Assembly (NCBI GenBank): GCA_019009955.1
Contig: CM032228.1
Location: 203,656,501-203,720,500 of the forward strand
Origin: Riptortus pedestris
Taxonomy: Eukaryota; Arthropoda; Insecta; Hemiptera; Alydidae
DNA: 64,000 nucleotides
Direction of reading: 5' to 3'
A program made the position numbers and the translations under genes. Below the pieces are notes generated by a model, which saw nothing but the letters and a program-made list of their open reading frames with translations, was not told the origin of the DNA and ran no database searches. Shown piece after piece: positions 44,960 through 55,040 of this stretch (its first letter is position 1; each line of letters begins with the position of its first letter).

Positions 44960-45270
44960 CAGGATCAATAAAATCTTGTCTTCTCTCTAAAACTACTTTA
45001 CAGAGTGTACTTTCAGAGACCTAACTCCATTATCAGTGCCTGCTGACAAAACAAAAAACCTTAAGAAATGACAATCATAGCATGGTAACAGATTAGAAAA
45101 CTGTCACAAAATACACTGTAAAAAACAAGCATATCTAGAATAAAATCAATAAAAAATTAAGTCAACCAACAAATATAAAAAAACCCAGAGCTTAAGTCAA
45201 AAAAATAAAAGCACATGAAACTATCTAAATTAAAACAACAAACTAATTACTATATATAAAAAAAACAACC
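44960..45270 (-). mobile_element. Penelope-like 3' UTR and tail fragment
   Basis: The minus strand reads an AT-rich stretch (45270-45045), then GGCACTGATAATGGAGTTAG, GTCTCTGAAAGTACACTCTG near 45040-45000. The order matches the hammerhead-like motif plus tail of the 7.1, 24.3 and 52.8 kb elements. The CTGATAA box departs from CTGANGA. Confidence 0.5.
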
Positions 45271-45352
45271 TTATATTTGCTATATCACATTATGATGAAA
45301 ACACCCATGAATGCTTCCAACGGAGAAACTAGAGTGAAAATGACAAAAGAAA
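45268..45352 (+). repeat. Direct repeat flanking a HINE, left copy
   Basis: TTATATTTGCTATATCACAT, GAAAACACCC, GAATGCTTCCAACGGAG and AACTAGAGTGAAAA recur at 46024-46110 with a few changes. The HINE 5' end starts directly after it. Confidence 0.8.
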
Positions 45353-46023
45353 AGTCCGTCACGCAGGGGCTGCTTAAACTAAGCAGATTTCCCACGTGAA
45401 GTTTTACAATAGATAAATTTACATACTGGTAACATAAAACCACCGTGAATATTAAGTGAATTAATACCAACGATAATAAGAAACCTCTTGACGGGAAGCG
45501 TCTAAAACGTAAACAAACTGGTCTGCTCACCGGAAAGAAAACAATTACTAAAATATGTTAGAATATGAATTATTAGTTTGATTGGAAACGATATCTAGTA
45601 CTGTAATTTATAATGAGTCATAATAATTTTTATCTCAATCAATCAAATTTAAGTAGTCCAAATACTTAAGACGGGGGGGGGGGGGAATGGGTTCACCAGA
45701 ACATATTTGCATGTATCTCGTATAATAAAGGTCTCTTGAAAACAATATTTGGTATTTAAGCTTCGAATAATGTGATTTATTACATAACCGAGTATTGTTT
45801 ATGTAACATGAGTAAAAATGGGGGTTTAATGAAGGCTGAAAACTTAAAAATGCAAATATCTCGGTTAATATTCAAGATAGAGAATACATGTTAGAACAAG
45901 TGCATATATTTATTGTGCATTTAATTTGCAATAAGATTGATTCTTAACCTTTTTTCGATCCGACGTATAGTGACGGAGATATTTCGAATTTTCATAATTT
46001 TCTTTCACTTAAGGGAAAAATAA
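45353..46023 (+). mobile_element. HINE, long-M2 subfamily, M5 deleted, between direct repeats
   Basis: Intact 5' end (AAAAGTCCGTCACGCAGG, AGCAGATTTCCC). The long M2 follows (GTTTACGTTTTAGACGC-type block, TCAATCAATCAAATTTAAG, a G-run 45675-45687, TATTTGGTATTTAAGCTTCG), then M3 from 45849 (AAATGCAAATATCTCGGTTA) to about 45997 and a collapsed 3' end (TTTCACTTAAGGGAAAAATA). The central slot and M5 are gone. The minus frame 45285-45530 (81 codons) is antisense to the M2 and not a gene. Confidence 0.78.
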
Positions 46024-46110
46024 CTTATATTTACTATATCACATTGGGGTGAAAACACCCTTGAATGCTTCCAACGGAGGAACTAGAGTGAAAAACACAT
46101 TAGAAAACCC
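46024..46110 (+). repeat. Direct repeat flanking a HINE, right copy
   Basis: Partner of 45268-45352, starting directly after the collapsed HINE 3' end. Far longer than a target duplication. Confidence 0.8.
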
Positions 46111-46149
46111 CAATGTTAACGACAGACAGGAGTTGTAGGAGGTACCTCA

Positions 46150-46215
46150 TTTCAGTAGTCCCAAAGTAGGCTGGCGATGCTGGAGCTTGGTCTCTGAAAG
46201 TGCACTCTCTATATA
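46150..46215 (+). mobile_element. Penelope-like tail scrap
   Basis: GATGCTGGAGCTTGGTCTCT and GAAAGTGCACTC follow the order of the hammerhead-like motif on the plus strand, inverted relative to the tail at 45000. The CUGANGA box is damaged. Confidence 0.4.
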
Positions 46216-47355
46216 TTTAAGTACTTGAGGACATGGCGTTTTTTATTGATTCTGATCAATTGATCCTTCTATCAGATTAACGTCCTGGGAGAAACTGTGA
46301 TTTGACAGCAAAGTTTTATATAGTAAGTCAAACGTGGGTGTGATGTGAGATCTATAAGAAGTCTTGTATCCATAGTAGTTATATGTGTTCAGTAGTCGCT
46401 ATTGCCATAGCTCACATATTAAAACTACATAAAATAAATAAGTAATGGTAATTATATAAATTTTGAAAGTTTAATATGTCTTGTTATATAAAAACGTTAC
46501 AATTTGAAAATGCCAACATTTTTTGTAACACAAAGATCTTTTATGACAGGGTTGAAATTATTAATTTATCGCTAAAATTTAATTATTGTTTTGAGATGGA
46601 AACAACCATGGTCGGAGTGTAACAATCTCCTCTTAACTAAATGTAAAAACCTCCCACCCGATTTTTTTGCTAATTAATGACTGTAAATTACCAATGAACT
46701 AAAACAACATTAGACAGACTTAAAAACGGTGCCTTCGAATCAAAATTGCTTGCCAAGTGTACACGATGATCAGTCAGTAATAATGGGATCACCCGACAGA
46801 ATTGAGAATGGTAACGATTAATTTTTATTCATTCGTAATTAATAATCATTCATTTAAAAATTTTCTCTTAGTCGTCTGGTTTGTTTTTTTCTGTTTATTA
46901 TAAAAAATAAATAAATAAAAAAAAATGTTGGGCTTTCTCGAATAGTTGTTTTATCAAGTAAATTGTTACTCTTCGGACTTTGAAAGTTTTTAATTTAATT
47001 AATTTTTAGTCAAGTCAGTTTCGATATAATTAAGATAAGTCTAGCCACTTGTTTTAGATTACTTGGCTTTAGTTTAATTTAATAAAAGTTTTCTCCTCAT
47101 TTCGCCAAGTTCTCATTTTAATATGCCACGTGGCTGAGTTTGTAATTGTGCTTTCAGCCGTTCATAATTCACTACGAAACTTTACCATTATGAGGCCCAA
47201 CTGAGGAGGTTTGCTTTATTTATCTGCTAGAGTATATATCTATCTCTACAACTGTGTTTATTAGTAGCATCTCACACTAATACGTATATTATATTCGGAT
47301 TGTATTTTTTTTTTTAATTAACGACTTTGTCTTAAACGACGTCGTTGGAACTCAT
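46216..47355. other. Anonymous AT-rich DNA
   Basis: No gene or repeat recognised. Confidence 0.5.
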
Positions 47356-47472
47356 TACAGTTGTCAGGTGTGGCGTATCTCCAGCAGTTTCATTTCTGTG
47401 GTAGTCCACAATATTCCCCAGATTTTCCTATCGACTTCTTCACCGGACATGACACCACTGGAGATACGATAG

Positions 47473-47590
47473 TCGCTGACGATAGAGCTAATATTTGAAA
47501 TATTATATGCACTGTAAGTATACTGTGATGGAAAGGCTCGTTTTATTCAAAAGTGGTTTAATTTGTGTATTAAAGTTAATTTTCATATAA
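47473..47590. repeat. Segment duplicated at 48960-49082 (HINE 3' flank), copy 1
   Basis: CGCTGACGATAGAGCTAATA, CTGTAAGTATACTGTG, GGAAAGGCTCGTTTTATTCA, AAAGT and TTTTCATATAA recur in the same order at 48960-49082. In both places a HINE 3' end truncated at CCTTAAGG follows directly. Confidence 0.85.
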
Positions 47591-47714
47591 TACCTTAAGG
47601 AAAACCAGCTATTGAGGTCGTACTCACGATGCGATGTTCAAAAATTGTCTTCAAATGTCCATCGATCCTACCCAGGAGATGACGAAAATGAGGTCCGTTC
47701 AAATATATATATAT
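47591..47714 (-). mobile_element. HINE M5 fragment
   Basis: CCTTAAGGAAAACCAGCTAT, then M5 to GAGGTCCGTTCAAATATATA, where it stops in a short TA run. The outer palindrome arm and CTGCTAA are missing at the same place as in the 49083 copy. Confidence 0.75.
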
Positions 47715-47798
47715 AGTCCACAATACGTCCCCGATTTTCCTATCTACTTCTTCACCGGACATGACACCGCTGGAGATGCGCCGTACCTGTCAACTGTA

Positions 47799-48480
47799 AT
47801 TAATGATTTATGCTACTAATTCGAACGTTGAATTATTTCCCAAGGCGTATTGCATTAAATGGCCTGATGCAAATAAAATTATTTAGTAAAGCAGGAGACG
47901 GAATGGTCGACAGCTATTGGCTCAGCTAATAGTGTGCGTGGAATATGGTTTGAAGATGAATTAAAATTATTCACTTGTTTTTTCCACCTCTTTTTATTGA
48001 CGTTAAATATGAATATTTAATTAATGAAATTAGGCTTTAAATAACAATTGGGTATTAATAAAAATCATGGAAAAATGTCAGATATTTATCATTGATTGTA
48101 TTTCTTTATACACATTGTTTTGGTATCTTTATAAAAGGTTATTGTTACACATTACTAGAAATATTTAATTAGAAACTATATAAAAATATATTTTTTAAAT
48201 TGAAAATTGAAAAATCACTGATCGAACGGCTGAAGACAGCATTTTCCTGCCACCCCTCTTCACCCTATTGGGATAATATGTTGTACTTGTTGTAAAAATT
48301 GATTTCAATTGTGAAAAATAATTTTTAATGGACAAAATAAATTCCCCTTCTTCTTTTTTTCATCTTTATTAAGTAAAATAATAAAATCAGTCAAGATCCA
48401 TTGGAATACTTCGCGCACACATTTTTTGTGTAAATTCATCAAAAAACTTTGATATAGTCAGTTTCTAAGAACCCTGATAT
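47799..48480. other. Anonymous AT-rich DNA
   Basis: No gene or repeat recognised. Confidence 0.5.
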
Positions 48481-48556
48481 TTTAGCCGATTTCCTTTAAA
48501 GATGAGATGACTTGTGTGTCATAATTGCACGTGGGAAATCAGCTTAGTTTACGCGA
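48481..48556 (-). mobile_element. Mini-HINE: 3' end joined to 5' end, 76 bp
   Basis: ATTTTAGCCGATTTCCTTTA (3' palindrome side) is followed after about 30 bp by TGCACGTGGGAAATCAGCTT and AGTTTACGCG (5' end). All modules between the termini are lost. Confidence 0.6.
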
Positions 48557-48954
48557 CGTTCTGAAGATTAGTGATATTTCCTCACTTGATGTTCCAGTTT
48601 TACCGAAAAGCGGTAGCCCTATTCTCTATGGAGTTGAATATTTAGCTGAAGTCGATATGCAACAGTATGATTGTAATGAGACATTTTAACATTCTGTAAA
48701 ACGATTTTCCTCCGTTAAATAGCTAGCCAATAATTAATTAAAACTTTTAATTTTAGATCAAGATAACGCTAAATTTGACATCAAGGATTCACTGCCATTC
48801 AGTGTAATTTCCTTTTCGTCTGCTATCGAATCGGCATGGCCAATTTGAGTATATTATTTATGAAAATTAGCCTGTACTTTACACTTGTTTCTTTTACTTT
48901 TTATTCCTTTTTTTCCGAAACAGTCTCAGAAAGAATTGTTCCCTTTGAGACAGC
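48557..48954. other. Anonymous DNA
   Basis: No gene or repeat recognised. Confidence 0.5.
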
Positions 48955-48959
48955 ATCGC

Positions 48960-49082
48960 TGACGATAGAGCTAATATTTACAATATGATTGATTAAATGT
49001 ACTGTAAGTATACTGTGTTGGAAAGGCTCGTTTTATTCAAAAGTGATTTAATTTGTTTATTAAAGTAAATTTTCATATAAAG
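48960..49082. repeat. Segment duplicated at 47473-47590 (HINE 3' flank), copy 2
   Basis: Same blocks as 47473-47590 with scattered changes and a few extra bases near 48995. Confidence 0.85.
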
Positions 49083-49223
49083 CCTTAAGGGAAATCAGCT
49101 ATTGAGGTCATACTCATGATGTGATGTTCAACAATTTTCTTCAAATGTCCATCGATCCTACCCAGGAGATGACGAAATTGAGGTCCGTTCAAAATTATAT
49201 ATATATATATACATATTTGTGTA

Positions 49224-49267
<44 letters not shown>

Positions 49268-50075
49268 TATTTGTGTGTTAAAGCTCTAGCGGTCGCAATT
49301 TTTACATGATTGTTACTAAGCTCAATATTTAGACGTTTTTTTGTAAAAATAAAGATCAAGTTCGTTAATGGCTGAAATTAGACCAGTGGGAGGGGGGGGG
49401 GGTTAAATTAGAGGATTTTCGAAAATTCGACATATCTCCCTTGCTATACGTCGGATCAAAAAATTGTATAGAACCTATAAATATTGTTATATACATTTAT
49501 TCGCTATCTTGAATATTAACCGAGATATTTGCATTTTCCAGTTTTGAGCCTTCAGCAAACCCCCACTTGTACTCTTGTCATATTTACAATGAACTGTTAT
49601 ATCATGAACCACTTTATTACAAGGTTAAATACCAAATATTGTCTTCATTGAACTTCACTTTGTGAGATGTATGCAAGTATCTTCTTTTGACCTTCCCCCC
49701 TTTTTTTGTTCTTGGATAACTAAAATTTGAGTGATTGAGATGAAAATGGTTCTGATTTATTACTAGTTTTAGAAAGTATTTTTCAATAAAATTAATATGT
49801 TGTAATCAGATAGATTTCATTAATTGTTTTTCTTTCCGGCTTTTCTAACTATTCAGCGCTACGAGGTTGGCTGGCCTGTTGGTTTACAATTCAGCTGCTT
49901 TCCGTTGTAGAGATTATTAATTTATAAATTGACTGAAGGATTTCTCATTACCGTTAGTATTTTTTCACTTGACATCATTCACGGTAGTGTTACGAGTATG
50001 TGTATTTATCTGTTCTAAACATTCGCGTGGGAAATCTGCTTAGTTTACGCGGCCCCTGTGTGATGGACTTTTTGT
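49083..50075 (-). mobile_element. HINE, long-M2 subfamily, about 1 kb
   Basis: The 3' end starts at CCTTAAGGGAAATC (outer arm missing). M5 to 49190, (TA)n with an interruption 49195-49264, M3 49265-49545 with a G-run, the linker AAACCCCCACTTG and TATATCATGAACCACTTTAT. The long M2 follows (TTTGAGTGATTGAGATG, CGCTACGAGGTTGGCTGG, CCTGTTGGTTTAC), then the intact 5' end (GTGGGAAATCTGCTTAGTTT, CCCCTGTGTGATGGAC). Confidence 0.78.
49195..49264. repeat. (TA)n in HINE central slot
   Basis: Two TA runs separated by CATATTTGTGTATAATTA. Confidence 0.95.
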
Positions 50076-50792
50076 TCTACCTGTTATATTGTTCTTCCTT
50101 GATATCTCCCTTGCTGAGCTGAGCCCCTGCATTATAGACCGTGGCGCGTATAGAGTCCTAGGCGTGGACGATTGCGACATGTGGTCTTATAGGGTATGTG
50201 GTCCTGTATAGAGCGGGATCTCCAGCGGATAGCCAACGGGACGTCCCCATATCCAGCTATGTCGCTACCGGAAACCGCTGCCATCTACCACTCCACACAT
50301 CATTAGAACATGAGAACTCCCGCCTTGGGCTCCGTCTGATTGGATCACCTCAGTTCCAATCCCTACAGCCCCTCACTAAATTTTCATTTACTGTTCGGTA
50401 ATGGGTTCCTTTGTCGGACCTCAGCTCGTTTTCCCGACTCCGTCTTTGGTACGTGAGGTAATCTGCATGAATAAATCATTAGGGCTTGTCTTAAATCTTT
50501 GTAAATTCAGCGGGAGTGCCTCTCTGCAAGGTTTGCGTTATTCAAACACCAATGCCTGCAAAACTTGAGTCCTTGCTTGTCTGTCGTTGTCCACGGAACT
50601 ACATCAGAAACAGATTATCTATTCATAGGTTAAATCTACGTTAAACCTAAATATATTCAATAATATCAATTACAATGACTAAATTATTATAACTTCACTG
50701 ATCTTATAAGTCAACTCAGCATATTCTTTGGTATTTATTAAAAACACAGGTCATCATACAACGCACAATTTTGGTTTTGTGCACTCCCATTT
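50076..50792. other. Unassigned DNA with a GC-richer island (50100-50470)
   Basis: The island is noticeably GC-richer than its surroundings. It carries a 67-codon plus frame (50198-50401) with no recognised domain and no long minus frame. It may be a host unique segment or an unrecognised repeat. Confidence 0.4.
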
Positions 50793-51410
50793 GTAGCAGA
50801 TTTCTCATAAGAGAAATTGAGGCCGTACTGAGGGAAATCGTATCCAGGTGATTTTCGAAACATTTCTTCAAATTTCCATTGATCCTAACCAGGAGATGAC
50901 GAATATGAGGTCCGATCAAATTTATATACATATATTTATCTGTTGTCGCTCTAGCTACGCAATTGTTGTTTGATCGTTACCAACTCCGTGTTTAAACGTT
51001 TTATGTAAAAGGAAAAATCAAGTTCGTTAATGGCTGAAATTGGACCAGTGGGAGGGGGCGGGGTAGAGGGGGGAATTCGAAATATCTCCGTTACTATACG
51101 TTGGATCAAAAAATTATATGGAACCAACCTTATTGTCAATTGAATGGTCGATAAATATCGCTCTATACATATTTTCTGTATCATGAATATTAACCGAGAA
51201 ATTTGCATTTTTTTGTTTTCGGTCTTCAGTAAACCCCCACTCCTACTCGTGTCATATTAACAATAAGCTGTTATATTCTAAATCACTTTATTTTAAGCCT
51301 AAATAACAAATATTGGTTTCATTGAACTTTTAACTCTTATGATAAATGCAAATTCGTGCCGCGAGTGGGAAATCTGCTTAGTTAACGCAGCCCCTGTGTG
51401 ACGGATTGTT
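50793..51410 (-). mobile_element. HINE, complete, single M3
   Basis: End GTAGCAGATTTCTCATAAGA (palindrome changed symmetrically: TTTCTC/GAGAAA, so pairing is kept). M5 with a 20-bp insertion, a short slot (TATATACATATATTT), M3 with a frame like that at 13660, the linker (CATATTAACAATAAGCTG, TAAATCACTTTATTTTAAGC) and a 5' end GTGGGAAATCTGCTTAGTTA, CCCCTGTGTGACGGATTG. Confidence 0.8.
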
Positions 51411-51435
51411 TTATTTTTTGGCTTACGTAAACATG

Positions 51436-51978
51436 AAAAGTCCGTCACGCAGGGGTCTAAGCAGATTTCCCACGTGAAGTTTTACAATAGAGAAATCTGC
51501 CTAATAACAACTGTAGTAGTAAGAAACCTCTAAACCTAAAACATTATTTAGGGCATAATAACCCAGTAGTTTCTAGTCCCAAAAAACAGTTAACCTAACC
51601 TCTAAACCTATTCACGAGGGACGAATAGTTATAGAAACGGCCGCCAGAGCTCTCGGCGGAAAGTCCGAACATAGCCTACTGGCGACCACACGCAGAATAC
51701 AAATGCAAATATCTCGGTAAATATTCAAGATACAGAATAAGTGTATATAACAATATTTATAGTAAATTTAATTTGCAATAAGATTGGTTCTATACAATTT
51801 TTCGATCCGACGCATAATAACGGAGATATTTCGAATTTTCGAAAATCCCCCCTTAACCCCCCTCCCACTGGTCCGATTTCAGCCATTAACGAACTTGATC
51901 TTCCTTTTTACATAAAACGATTAAATTCCGAGTTTGGTAACGATCAAACAAAAATTGCGACCGCTAGAGCGTTAACAG

Positions 51979-52038
<60 letters not shown>

Positions 52039-52158
52039 GAACGGACCTCATTTTCGTCATCTCCTGGGTAGGATCGATGGACATTTGAAGAAATTTTTCG
52101 AAACTCGCATCATGAGTACGACCTCAATAGCTGATTTTCCTTAAGGGAAATCTGCTAA
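51436..52158 (+). mobile_element. HINE, complete, short-M2 subfamily
   Basis: 5' end AAAAGTCCGTCACGCAGGGG with a small deletion that removes the hairpin's right arm, then AGCAGATTTCCC, the short M2 (CAGAGCTCTCGGCGG), M3 from 51703 and the stop-free frame 51741-52034 (MYITIFIVNLICNKIGSIQF..., ending in Tyr-Ile repeats). Slot (TA)n 51984-52033, M5 and CTGCTAA at 52152-52158. Head-to-head with the 50793-51410 copy across a 25-bp spacer. Confidence 0.83.
51984..52033. repeat. (TA)n in HINE central slot
   Basis: About 25 TA units. Confidence 0.97.
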
Positions 52159-52714
52159 AACAAATTCTTTACTATGTATCTGAGCTGACTGGGTGGTGGC
52201 TAATCATCAACGGAAGGATATGAAAAAATCAAACACCTCTTGCTCTTTTTAGAATTTAGTCAAATGTTAATGGACCCTACCCTGTAGTAGCAAACGTATA
52301 CGAATAATATTTATTTTCTACCTACATATATTTAGTTTCTTACACTCTAGGGACCGTAATATTTGTTTTGACTACTTGATGTCCATAGAGATCATATGGA
52401 AGTCTTGACACTTCATGGGTTGTTTAACTAGAACTATTTTATTCTCTATTCAGGTGTCTAAATTGGGATTCTACTTAATATTTTGTTGATCCCTCCTCTC
52501 TCCACGCTGAAAGTTCTTGTCTTAAAAATAATAACATTTTAATTTCAAAATTTCGAATATTTGGGCGTAAATGTTATCCCATGCCTGCCCTTTCTCTCCT
52601 CTGACTAGAGCTGAGATATCATCAGGACATTGGTAAACTGAGCCATTAGTGCCTGGTGTTATTTTGCTTCATCTTCAAGGTCTGCTTCCTTCAGTTCAAA
52701 TAACTCGCTTAATC
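52159..52714. other. Anonymous DNA
   Basis: No gene or repeat recognised. Confidence 0.5.
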
Positions 52715-53230
52715 TGGATGTACAAAGTAGGCTTGCTTTCCTCTATAATGCGTTTATTAAGACATAGTGCACTTTCAGAGCATCAGCTCCATCTTCAGTG
52801 CCTGTAGGCATGAACAAAAACAGTATGAAAATCAAGCAACCGTGAGTATTTAAATTATAAAAACAAATACAAAAACAACCTTAGCCTAAAAAAGAACGAT
52901 AAACAATATTAAAAAATAAGGTCATACTAAAACTAAAAATAGAAATAACTAGCACAGAAAAAAAGGGGGGAGCTGTCATTACTTAAAAGCATACACTTAG
53001 CTAGTCAACTAAACTTAAAAGATACAATTTAAAACTAAACTACTAGAATTAAATACTACAAGTGTTAAATACATTTAACATCTTTCAAACTTAATAAGTG
53101 TATTTTCAAAAAAATAACAAAACCGATAACGTAAAAAACAGGGAAACCTAAAACAACTATTATATTTAAGGCTTAATTAAAAAAACAAGCTAAAAGGAAT
53201 GAATGAACAGGTATACCAGAGAAAAGTGTT
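52715..53230 (-). mobile_element. Penelope-like 3' UTR, hammerhead-like motif and tail
   Basis: The minus strand from about 53230 is an A/T-rich UTR-like stretch, then GGCACTGAAGATGGAGC, TGAT loop, GCTCTGAAAGTGCAC (52810-52765), then GTCTTAATAAACGCATTATA and GAGG. CTGAAGA and GAAA with a perfect GAGC/GCTC stem make this a well-preserved hammerhead-like copy. Same tail family as 13100-13330. Confidence 0.6.
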
Positions 53231-53274
53231 CAGGGGAAAAACAACATATTGGAAAACCGAAGAAACGGTAGGGA

Positions 53275-53945
53275 GTAACAATTGTGAAATATTACTTTAT
53301 CAACAAAATTGGTTCTCTAACTTTTTTCGATTCGATTCATAATAACGATTGTATTAATTATTTTTAATCCCCCTACTGTATACTCCCACACTCTTGGACC
53401 GATTTGACTAAATAAATTTGGTATTTTGTTTTACATGAGCATTGTTCACTCAACCATTGTATCTATGGTCTCTCTTTTGCCTTGTACATCTAGCCGCTTG
53501 GTTTAAGAAATCATTTTTAAGTTGTGGTCGACCATTTCTTCGCAGAACACTCATTCGGTCAATCTCGGGATTGAAACTTAAGATACACTTGTTATGTTTG
53601 GGACTTACTATGGAGTTCCTCCTGTGTGATTGCGTCCATCTTCCACCAATTCTTAATTATATAATATAATATATATATAATATAATCTTCCAGTAATATT
53701 ACAGAATTTATATTTCTTGAAAATGAGCACGAGTAGAAAGCCATCACTAATAAATTTCAAACAAAATTAGAACACTTAAGAATAAGGCAATGTTTTATTG
53801 TTTGCTTTAAATTTTCCGACTACTACATATTTATTTTTCTTCTCCAGGGTAGGATCGATGTACATTTGAAGATATTTTTGGAAAATGACTTCATGAGTAT
53901 TACCTGAATGTTTGTTTTCCCTCAAGGACAGCAATCAGGTCTTCT
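53275..53945 (+). mobile_element. HINE relic, M3 and M5 separated by about 400 bp
   Basis: M3 at 53275-53440 (AAAATTGGTTCTCTAACTTT, TTCGATTCGATTCATAATAA, CACTCTTGGACCGATTT). M5 at 53845-53945 (TCCAGGGTAGGATCGATGTA, CATTTGAAGATATTTTTGG, TTCATGAGTATTACCTGAAT, GTTTTCCCTCAAGGA). The intervening 400 bp contain the unsupported frame 53442-53669 and a TA-rich run at 53660-53685, possibly the decayed slot. Confidence 0.55.
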
Positions 53946-54930
53946 GAGCAAGTTGCATTACTCTCCTTGGCGATTATGTAAATTTAGAAACAAAAAAAAA
54001 AACCAAATTCAGATATTTCTTTATTCAAGTAGTTACGCAATAGCCTGGTGTTGACGCTACTCATAGCTGTTATTAGTTCTTGGTGTTGTAATCTGACTCT
54101 CTTACATTGGTCTTTTTCAAGTCAATGGTGCTACCAAAGAAAGACCGAAAAATGAATATAAACTAAGTGTTAATGAAACTAATAGGAGTTTATTGATTAT
54201 CCAGCGATATTCAGGAGAAGAGGGTGTCATTTCACTCTAAAAAACACTATATTGATGTATAGTAAAGAATCTGCGTTATTAGCTTTCACGAACTAGGAAA
54301 ATATGCAGATAAAAGCCTTTATAGGAAAAAGGAGAAATTCATTCGAGTGTATTTTAATTTGTTGAAGTAAAAGTTCAATTATTGTATTAGTACTTGTGCC
54401 ATAACTTTGATATAAAAAGGTTGATAGGTAGTTATATCTATTTTAAGTTCTAATGGCTGATGGTGAAGTTCATTTTATAATTTACTTTCATCTCGTTCCC
54501 TTTCAGAATCCAATTAGCTGAAGGTTAGGCGGTAAGCTTCAGTAACTTCAATCTCTAGTTCATTTACAACCTCAGATATTTTTAATTAAAATCTTAAACT
54601 AGATGAGCTATCGACTAGTTAAAGATTCATTATCATTCCGTTTTTTAATATTACCGGCGAGCTTGCTCTCTTTGCAAAAGTCTGAAACAGGCGAAGAATT
54701 TTTTAATCTCTTTTGCATCTTCCATGATACGAAAAATTTCCATTCTATTTATATAAATTGTCGTTAAGGTAGAATTTTTCCCTTCATGTTGTGCAGCCTC
54801 TCTGCCGTAGGGGTTTTTATCCCATTCTAGGGATTATTTGAGCCTTCCAGGGATTATTGCGAGTTCGTGGCCACTTAAAGTATAATTTTAAGTATTACAC
54901 GTGGGTCTTTAAAGTATTTAGAGGGGTTTA
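53946..54930. other. Anonymous AT-rich DNA
   Basis: No gene or repeat recognised. Confidence 0.5.
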
Positions 54931-54934
54931 GGCA

Positions 54935-55040
54935 TAAGGAAACAGCCATTGAAGTAATCATGACGTGATTTATTAGATTTTTTTTTTCTTCGAATCTTTA
55001 TTTCTTATCTCCTTTGAATTATTTTGAACACATTTTACCA
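54935..55040 (-). mobile_element. HINE M5 relic
   Basis: CATAAGGAAACAGCCATTGA, ATCATGACGTGATTTATTAG, TTCTTCGAATCTTTATTTC and TTATTTTGAACACATTTT keep M5 order in decayed form. Confidence 0.4.

Larger units (their letters stand above)
47358..47796. mobile_element. Candidate Tc1/mariner-like MITE with TA target site, internally rearranged
   Basis: Ends at 47358-47385 (CAGTTGTCAGGTGTGGCG...) and 47769-47796 are inverted repeats matching at 24 of 28 positions. Each is flanked by TA (47356-47357, 47797-47798), as in TA-targeting Tc1/mariner elements. The right-end module (GTCCACAAT...CTTCACCGGACATGACACC...CTGGAGAT) occurs twice, at about 47402-47472 and 47715-47783, around an inserted HINE-plus-flank segment. 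No transposase is encoded. The superfamily is inferred only from the TA and the CAGT-type ends. Confidence 0.5.

Noticed and set aside
50198..50401. 67-codon frame in a GC-rich island
   Set aside because: No motif, no splice context and no repeat match that would support a gene.
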